DNA of 64,000 nucleotides, taken from NCBI GenBank assembly GCA_950295325.1, contig OX485808.1, positions 20,480,527 to 20,544,526 of the forward strand, in the 5' to 3' direction. The DNA is from Polytrichum commune (lineage: Eukaryota; Streptophyta; Polytrichopsida; Polytrichales; Polytrichaceae). This document shows, in pieces, positions 55,981 to 64,000 of the stretch; position 1 is the first letter of the stretch; each line of letters starts with the position of its first letter. The notes beneath the pieces were generated by a model. It saw nothing but the letters and a program-made list of their open reading frames with translations, had not been told where the DNA came from and ran no database searches. The translations under genes were made by a program, and so were the position numbers.

Positions 55981-56470
55981 CATATTAACTTGTTTGTTCA
56001 AATTTGGACAAAATCACGGGGGGGGGGGGGGGGGGGGGTCACTCCATTGTCAAGTTGAACACCATGTGCGACCAAAACAAATCTTCTTTTAGTAAGTTGC
56101 ACCACCAAAATGGGTCAAAATTTTATCAATTTTTTTTCATGAGTAGATATACACAGTACCTATGACATAGTTAAAAGTGGTAACTAAATTTGATGATATG
56201 TTTTTTTCATAAAACATACCGTTTCTAACTAGAATGACACAGAATTGAACTAAAAAAATTACTAAAAAAAATAAAGATGACTAAAAATTTCAAAAAAATA
56301 TACAAAAGATACTATCAATGGTTATGTATATGTAGAAAAAATATCATAAATTTTAAAATTATATATGGCATATAATATAGGGGTAGCAAACTTTGTCCGC
56401 ACGTGGTGTCAACTTGACAATGAAGTGACCTCCCCGTGGACAAAATTTAAACAATATTCATCCCAGTAGT
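55981..56470. mobile_element. 490-bp element with about 80-bp terminal inverted repeats
   Basis: Left arm TTGTTTGTTCAAATTTGGAC ... CATTGTCAAGTTGAACACC is matched inverted by 56385-56465 (GGTGTCAACTTGACAATG, GGACAAAATTTAAACAA). The left arm holds a run of 21 G (56018-56038) where the right arm has only GGGGAGG. The interior is AT-rich and non-coding. Confidence 0.8.
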
Positions 56471-59400
56471 CAAACCCATAATTATTTTATTAATCCTAGT
56501 ACACACATTTGGGGGGATCCAATATTTGTGACCCTAGTTTTTTTTACTGATTACTAAAATGAAGGAATTATTCACCACCCTATTTTACATATAATCATAT
56601 AGGGGACATATTTCCAATGCTATGGTAGATCTAACGAATTTATTAAATTTACCCTCAATGAATTAAATTGACCCTATGTTTTATCTCACGTGGTTTCTAA
56701 AATTCCGATAGTTACCTCCCTGAGTTGTCACGTAGTTGGGTTTGAGGTCCATGAAGTTGACTCTCATGTAATGAGAATTGTAAGTGTTTTGTGCATACTA
56801 CAACATGTTTCCAACCATGTATTGATTAATTGTACTACAACCGCAAAACTTAGCAAATCAATATGTTATGTGCAGATATATATATGTTATTAGATCAACA
56901 AATCCATGTTATTAAACCATCAAGATATACTAACCAATTAGAGACTCATAAATTCGTAAGTGATGATCCAATCAAACGAATACATAACAATGATGGATTT
57001 ACATTGATATGAACAGTAGATTGTTTTGAATCAACATAATCATCAAATAGCAAAATCTCATAACACCACATTGGCTATAAATACAATACATTAGTCTAAA
57101 TACTATATAAAATATATTACTCTAAATACTAATCCATCTTTTATTTTTGTCTTTACCTACTAACATTGCTTTTATGTAGCTTAATTTTTGTTTAGCTAGG
57201 TTTTGTTACATTACAATTTTTATTATGTTTTTGTCTTTCGTAGGTGTTAACACTTTGATCAAATTGTAGATTCGATGAGTGCCTGTAATAAAAGGTATTA
57301 ATTTTTCTTAGTTATCATGCCAAAAAATACATCAATTTTCAAAGATTACATGACAAATAAGAAGACTTAGAAAATTTCAAGATTTGCTAGAAAATAAGAA
57401 TTTAAGTGGTTTCAAGAAATTAACAAATAGCATGAAAGCAGGGCAAGTGTGTCTAAACAAATTTCAGCAATTGCTACAAAATTTTGAGAAGAATATGTTA
57501 TTTCATTTACACTTACATCATGTCAAAGAACTACAGTTACACCACCAACAACTATTGGATTAGAAAAGAAAAGAAATTTTCATGAGAATATTGAAAGTCT
57601 ATTAGAACAAGTTGTCGATAGTTATGGATTTCTTCTTGCATCATTTTAGCAATCTACAACTTTTTTGAAAAACAAGGACAAGGTTTTTTTTGCTACTCTC
57701 TGTGAGCAAGAATCCCCAACCACCCTTAATTGCGTCCTAGTCCGGGTGGAGGGTACTTGTCACATCACTCATTCACCAAGCACATGTGCAACAATATTCC
57801 AAATAATGTGGGAGAGGTGGTGTGCATGACACCTTTTTTTTTTATTACTCATGCAAGCATTCACAAATGCTTGATTGTCCTACAATGTTAGAGCACGTCC
57901 ATCAACCCAATTGACCACCTTCAAATCCAACACAAGTGGTCCTAACTCTTCCCCCACTAGTTCGCTTAGTTCTTCCTAGTTCTTCCCCTGTGCTTCCGCC
58001 TCATCTAACTCCATAGCCCATGCAATTCATATGTACTCACCTAGCCACGGGTTTTCAAGCAATTCCCAACAATCCTTCAAAGAACTAATTTAAAGTATGG
58101 TCTAGCCAACTCCCTAAGGCTGCAGTCTTGAAAGGCATGCGGCTTCACTGCGGGTTGCCTGCCCAATCTGCTACTCACTCAATTTCAGTCCAACCAAATG
58201 CCTCCCCCATGTGCAGCTCTCCTCGAACTCACCGCCGATTTGGCACCTCCGGAAGCATGGACCTCGTTGTCACCTCCAGTGTAGGCAGCTGCTTGCATTT
58301 GGCCAATGGTCTAGGTGACCCAAACGTAATCATCCCCCGTCGCACTAGTCTTCCCCATGGCCGACAAGAGTGCAGGTGAAGAAGGGTAGATGGGCCATGA
58401 AGACTGAAGGGTGTGATCACACAACATTTGGTGCACCCGCTCCACACTCCGGGAGGCCTGTCAGTTGTTGCCCGTGCTGCAACATCGGACATCTGCCACC
58501 TAAACCCAACAAAACAATTCGGACAAGCAATTCCTCATTTATTTTTAGAGCTCAATATCCAAGCCAGTTCCTGAGTGTGAATTAAATTGCTGATAGTAAG
58601 GTCACCAACAGCATTGCACTGAACCAGGGTTGTTCCAAGAGCGGACAAGGTTGGCTCTGACATGCCTGGGAGTGACATTGTGATGGCCGTCACAGCCACA
58701 AGGGTTGGGCAGCGGAGAAGAATGTCGGGACCACAATCGATATCAACCACTGAGGGGTAGACAGAGTGGCTCCACAAATCAAGAATGACATTGATCACTC
58801 TTACGCCACAATCGGTGAATTTGCCGAATTCTGCATCACACTTGGCCGATAACCATCTCTAACGACTCTAATCAATTCCACATCACAAGGGGAGCTCCAT
58901 CGCAACAATTGACCATGACAACCAATTAAGGTAGAGGGTGCTTAAACCAACACTTTAAGCTATTGCACATACATATGGCTATGTGGTTGATATGTAAAAT
59001 ATATATTCATATTAGCCTTTGGGCTAAACATAGGTATCAAGAAAGAAAAAATATTTTTAATCTCAATTGAATATTTGATGAATATTCAAAGTCAAAACTA
59101 CTAGCTTCCTTATACCAATCCATAGGCCCCGTGTATGGCAACCTCGCATATGATGAGGACCCCCACCTTCATTGCCTAGAACCAACACAACATAGCTGGG
59201 TACTAGACCCAAACTACATCAAAGCCCAAGTAGTAATGGTATGCAAAGCCACACGGCTACCTCCATGATCCCGCCCGGTTCGCTTGCGAAACCATCACCT
59301 TGCATCCCGGGAACCGACCCCCTTTGCATCCTGGGAAATGACCCTTTTGTGCTTTGTGGGCCTACCTCCTTGGCGTTGTGAATAGAATGACTAGAATAGG

Positions 59401-59950
59401 CATTGAAAAGCCACCCTAATCCCACCTTGAACCAACCCGAGATAGAGTGGAGCCCGTTACATACCCTACATGAAGGTCATGGAGGCCGCTATGAGGTGGC
59501 AGTGTGGCACCACTAATGGCACCTAAAACCGTCACTTCGTGGGCCCATACACTCCTACACCGCCGGGTATGATTCAAGGTTGTAGAGTGTTGGCAATTGG
59601 GAGGCGTTTGTAGGTGTTGGTTTTGGATGGCCCTCTACCTTAGTATCCTGCGCTTGAAAGAGACAATTTCTCTCTCCCAATGACGCTCTCATTGATACAT
59701 TCAAAACCGGGAATGCATACAACTGCACCCTTGGCGGTGTCAACCTAGGAGTCGGATTCCAGTATCGGTTCGTTGTCATGTGCAGCAACTCGCACAGCCA
59801 GTAGCGACCTATCAATCTCCTAGATAGTCAATCATCACCCTGAATCAAAGAAGCAGATCTACTCGAACCTTCCTACCACCCTTAACTAAGCGACTACTCA
59901 GCTCCACTGCCCCTGGAGTCCAACACGATTCCGTGAAGCTAGAACATGAA
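56471..59950. other. Intergenic DNA, nothing recognised
   Basis: Open frames at 58128-58379 (+), 58229-58492 (-), 58535-58798 (-) and 59555-59815 (-) are anonymous. GC content rises from about 57900 onward. Confidence 0.4.
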
Positions 59951-60576
59951 CCTCTAAAAACTCAAAAATTTGTTGTGCTGACTTCACCAGCACCCTGGCT
60001 GCATCGCCACCCTTAACTCCATCCTTTCCAGCACAAACCTTGACACCCGATCATCCCCCGTTGTACGTCGCTCCAAAATATCAAACTCACATTTCTTCCC
60101 CCCTTGCCCATCAATCGCCGCCCGGCCAGACGCAGCGACAGTGATCCTCCCCGATCTAACTCTGGCTGATTCCTCTCCTTCTTCGTCGTTGTAGGAACTC
60201 GCCGAAGCCACGAGCGGCCCACCCAAGGTCACCCCAAACCAACACTCTTTGGGAAACAACGAACGCTCCCAGGGCGCATGACTTCGCTTTAGAGGAAGCT
60301 TACCTCCGGCCAGCTGGTGCGGTGAGCATGGATCTCCGGCCTGTCCCGCCGAGAATTGGGCTGCCGCGTTCCTCCGCTATTGATGTTGCTGCGGCTACTC
60401 CTCCTCTTTCCTTTCCTCCTCGCTCTGGCCTCCCTTGGCTGTCGCTCGCTAGGTGCACTGATCCCAGGGGGTGGTATGCGTCACAGCCCTCTCCCCATTC
60501 TCCTAGACTCATTGTGCCACCGTCACCGATCGTTATGCCGCCACCCTCCATCAAGTTTCTCCTACGATCTTGATTC
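59951..60576. other. GC-rich patch with long open frames on both strands
   Basis: Open frames at 59984-60259 (-), 60300-60617 (-) and 60322-60573 (+) exist mostly because stop codons are rare in GC-rich DNA. None shows a domain. A promoter or first exon of a neighbouring gene is possible. Confidence 0.3.
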
Positions 60577-60740
60577 AACACCATATTTGAAATTTTGAGA
60601 GATTTCCAGTCTCCCAATTTGATGACAGTTTAGGTGGAGTCGACCTAAAATGTACCCAGTGGGTACATTTTAGGTCGACTCCACCTAAACTGTATTTTCC
60701 CAAAATCATGGAATTTTCCTAAAATTTTGAATATGGTGTT
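60577..60740. mobile_element. 164-bp fold-back MITE with a perfect palindromic core
   Basis: Outer inverted repeat AACACCATATT ... AATATGGTGTT (about 30 bp, imperfect) encloses a perfect palindrome at 60625-60693 with 34-bp arms around one base; it includes GGTGGAGTCGACC. Confidence 0.85.
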
Positions 60741-62850
60741 ATTCCCTCTCATGCGCTGCGATGCATGCTCCCTTCTCGCATTCTTGGTCACCTCCCCTTG
60801 TCGCCCTCTGGATTCTTCCGTCATTGCTCGTCCTCCCACAACACTCTCTCCATGGCTACTCCCTGAGGCAGGGCTCCCGCATGATCCCCCTCTCTCCTCC
60901 TTCTCCTAGCATAATGAGCCATCTCCTCCTTGCCTCCCGAGACCCCTCCAACTTCCTCCTTTTTTCTCGCGTTGCCCAGCATCTTCCGGGCCGCCCGAAA
61001 AGAAAAACGGGTTTGGCCTCTTCCTTGGCCTTTTCCTTTGAGACTCCCCTTGCCCACACGCCTAATTGCTCTTCCCTCTTTCTCTTTTAGTTTAATTTAT
61101 TTTACCTCTTCCCAAAGGCAAAGTTGACCTTATTAAAATTGTTTTTCATTCCCCGCCTTTATGTTAAAGTTAACAACCATGGGGGCACAACTTTGGGCTC
61201 ACACTCTCCTAGATAAATTCTAATTATTTTTTAATTATATCGGTCTTGTTATCGTTGTTTGATTATGATATGTTGAATTTATTTTGTAGTTTGTACTATC
61301 ACAAATTTTCTACTAGTAGATTATGCATCATTGTAGATTATGCATTCACGGAGAAGATCATTTTTTTCTCATTTTTTTCCTAGTAAAAATAAATGTGTTT
61401 CGTCATCATTTACTCCATCTACAATTAGAGCATATTCCTCAACTAAAATTCTTCATACTATTATTCAAAATTTTCTCCCTATAATTCAACATTATCTCGT
61501 ATTTTTTCTTTACTTATCTTTCTAATTAATTTTTTCTACTTCAATAATCCATTTTACTTTAATCATTTCATTATTTATCATGCATAAATCAGGCATAAAT
61601 TGTGTAGTACTATGCATGTTGGTACAACGTTGGTCATATACCTCAAAGATTCTTTGGATCGCTTCGTTATCATGCTCCATCTATTCTTCAAAATTTCAAA
61701 TGTCATTTCTAGACACATTTTGGTTGAAGACCAGATAAAATTCCAATTTTTCACCTACTTGGATAATGCAATCTTTTTGCCCTTAAATGGATAGTACATC
61801 CAAGGCCTCAACGGATATGTAGCGTTTCCCATAAGTTTATATAGCTGAATTTTGCTTTATATACATGCATGTCCAATCCTTGTAACCTAAAAAATAACTT
61901 GATCGTGAAGGTTTTTATTCATCCGAATTCATAATATATGAACATACAATATGGTTTGACAATTCTATGTAAAATTGTTAAATAAGAAGACTTATAGTAG
62001 TGGTATTCTCTACCAACTACCAGAGCTTAAATATGAATATGTAATCCATTTCTTGCCCCTATATATAAGGTATATCATGCAACTGCTCAAATCTTGAAGC
62101 TAAAACCCTAAATTACGATTAACTTGGAATTGAACAAAAACTAGTAAGAGATAACTCTATATAATTCATTTATTGTTTTTAACAATATGCTTTTGTAAAT
62201 TCAATACAAGTTTCCTATGCTTTGCAATCCATCACCACTATTCAGTACATGCAATGACATTGCTATCATCTTTTGTACCAACACAATAACTCTAAAATGG
62301 GTATTTTCTTTCTGAAAATGCGGGTCCAATTTCTCACATAAAAAATTGAATGTAATGTATGTTACTCAAGTTTGTTTCCTAAACTTTTTTTTTCCATCCA
62401 CGAACCCAACAACAAGCGGTCTACAAATCCGTACATCTGTTTTTGACTCCACATGTTCCTATCTCTATGCCCTATACTCTCATGGACCAAGCTTAAAATT
62501 GCAAACCTCTCTCATTTTCCTTGCAAAAAAAATGTTTGGATGTCCACAACATGTTTAACAAGCATGTACAAAAACATGTATAATCCTAAGAGCAAAATAA
62601 GTCTCATCATGCTCTTCTTCATTGCAGCCATGCAAGATGAAGTTCAAGGTGAAAACAAACGAAACAAGAAGTGAAGCCAAGAGAATGGTTAAATTTGAAT
62701 TTTTTTCTCAAAACTACCCTTTTCGGACATATATTAAAAAATTAGCACATTCACATTTTGGTGCATGGCCAGTCCTCTTGGTCCACATTCGGTATACACC
62801 TAATGAAGGGCCCAAAGACTTTGTAAATTGATTTTTTAAGAAGTCAGACC
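60741..62850. other. Intergenic DNA, nothing recognised
   Basis: C/T-rich on the plus strand to about 61130, AT-rich beyond. Open frames at 60761-61127 are low-complexity and on both strands. Confidence 0.4.
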
Positions 62851-62937
62851 ACGGAAGTCGGACCATGAAGTCGGACCATGAAAAAATGCATTCTTCCATG
62901 GTCCGACTTCATGGTCCATGGTGTAAACCGGCCCTCA
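62851..62937. repeat. Hairpin with 21-bp perfect arms and a MITE-like terminus
   Basis: GGACCATGAAGTCGGACCATG at 62860-62880 pairs with 62897-62917. Directly after it, GTGTAAACCGGCCCT is close to the terminus of the 531-bp MITE (GTGTAAAGCGGCCC). A left end was not found. Confidence 0.65.
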
Positions 62938-63419
62938 GCAACTGGTGTAAGATAGTGGAGGCCCACATTAGATGCTAAATATAGAATGGAACATGACAAT
63001 GCAGTTGAATAACGTTTGTGTCATTAAGTATATTATTCCTCAAATGCATGGAGGGCTATTAAGCTCTACAAAGAAGATGTGATGTAGAATATGAGCTGGA
63101 GACGTTTTTGGAAGTTGGCATACAAAAGTATTAAAAAATTGCACACTATTAAACAATATATTACAAATGTGGTAAGACTTTGATCTGACGTCATGGTGAC
63201 ACCAAGCTTGAATGCTTTGCAACTAGGAGGTCTTCTCATTACCAAGATTAGAGATGTAACCCAACTCCACATCATGGATGCCGACCCCCTAAAAAACGTC
63301 GCAACAAGTCCTCCTTGAATCTTGCTCATTCTTATGGGAGGATGATATCCTACCCTCTACGAGCCTTTCGGGGGAGGTAGATTCGGGCAGGGGTAGCTGC
63401 CCCACAAAGAAACCGAGAT
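62938..63419. other. Intergenic DNA, nothing recognised
   Basis: Open frames at 63040-63329 (-) lack a domain. Small inverted repeat GGGGCAG/CTGCCCC type at about 63389-63406. Confidence 0.4.
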
Positions 63420-63645
63420 TTCTTGGATTTTCAAAGACTTAATTACACATAACCACACTTAATTAATTTGAGTGTGTATGAATATTTTGTGAAAGTAGAA
63501 GGTATTAACTAAAATATCATAAAAAATACAAAAAAGTTGAAACTAGTTTTAGTTTCATTTTAGAATGACAAAGACCCTTCCAATGGTAAGTCACAAAATT
63601 ATAACCTCAGTGCTAATGAGGGTTTTGTTATAATTTTTACTTCCA
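63420..63645. repeat. Dispersed repeat B, copy 2
   Basis: Same-orientation match to 15420-15645, sharing TTAATTTGAGTGTGTATGAATA, AGTAGAAGGTATTA and TTTCATTTTAGAATGACAAA. Confidence 0.7.
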
Positions 63646-63650
63646 AGTTA

Positions 63651-64000
63651 CAGTCTAACCTTGTTAGTACGACACTCGTTTATATGACACCCTCGATATT
63701 ACGACACATTTTTGCGCGACCAAACTCTTTAGTTCTAAACTCCCTCTTTTATACGGCACTCGATAATACGGCATTTAGAATCTCTATTTTGTCATATTAT
63801 AGAGGTAATTTAAGGCTAAAATTCCTTTCATCTATGTTATGTACATCTAAAATACATCCATTTTCACTTGGGAACTTCACTTATCATTGGGAACTCAATG
63901 ATAATTAGGGTTACTAGTGTAGAATGGACGTGGTTAGGGCTAGAATGGCCTCTTGCGCGCCTAGTATGTTGCCTTGTACATGGATGATATAGTATAATCA
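63651..64000 (+). mobile_element. Left end of a pogo/Tigger-like element, running off the window
   Basis: Starts CAGTCTAACCTTGTTAGTAC after TA and continues with repeated ACGACACTCG / TATGACACCCTCG / ACGACACATTT subterminal units. Pogo/Tigger transposons insert at TA, begin CAGT and carry such ACGAC repeats. No right end in the window; inside are only short open frames. Confidence 0.6.

Noticed and set aside
59984-60617. GC-rich open frames as host exons
   Set aside because: Open on both strands, low-complexity, no domains or splice pairs that join them.

Overview
The window looks like nuclear DNA of a land plant with a large, transposon-rich genome, probably not a flowering plant (bryophyte, lycophyte or fern are plausible, but the sequence alone does not decide). 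Reasons: AT-rich intergenic DNA, spliced genes with GT-AG introns, telomere-type AAACCCTA boxes, a small CHORD-like gene of a type known in plants, and dense LINE, Ty3/gypsy, PIF/Harbinger and fold-back elements. Only one gene, the two-exon CHORD-like gene at 47.8-48.5 kb, looks like an ordinary host gene.

Layout. 1-4.4 kb: a 171-bp inverted-repeat element and a degenerate AAGT-rich satellite. 4.5-13.6 kb: a convergent pair of intron-containing genes, a DDE-type transposase (+, with an in-frame stop before its C-terminal module) and a 770-aa coiled-coil RING-H2 protein (-); together they look like a two-gene DNA transposon. 13.6-18.4 kb: anonymous DNA, a LINE scrap, a PIF/Harbinger element with clear ends and a Myb/SANT ORF1 remnant, and the last exons of a probable pogo-type transposase. 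18.9-22.6 kb: an AT-tailed LINE split by a second non-LTR element carrying RNase H, a CCHC finger and a C-terminal PD-(D/E)XK nuclease. 23.2-26.8 kb: a decayed L1-like LINE. 26.8-29.0 kb: a 2.1-kb element with very long terminal inverted repeats, followed by another AT-tailed LINE end. 32.6-33.5 kb: about 15 copies of a 56-bp tandem repeat. 33.8-38.4 kb: a decayed Ty3/gypsy element with an hAT-like scrap inside. 40.6-46.3 kb: several MITEs and a perfect 76-bp palindrome. 47.8-48.9 kb: the CHORD-like gene and its CT-repeat upstream region. 49.4-52.6 kb: local duplications and three copies of a repeat with palindromic ends. 52.6-64 kb: mostly anonymous AT-rich DNA with three fold-back elements, one GC-rich patch and the left end of a pogo-type transposon at the window edge.

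The two parts that most deserve follow-up are the transposase/RING pair (including a 35-bp exact antisense match between the 3' side of one gene and the coding sequence of the other) and the non-LTR element with RNase H followed by a restriction-like endonuclease, an order best known from the algal Dualen/RandI group. Nothing here could be searched against databases, so family names rest on motifs and are stated as such.
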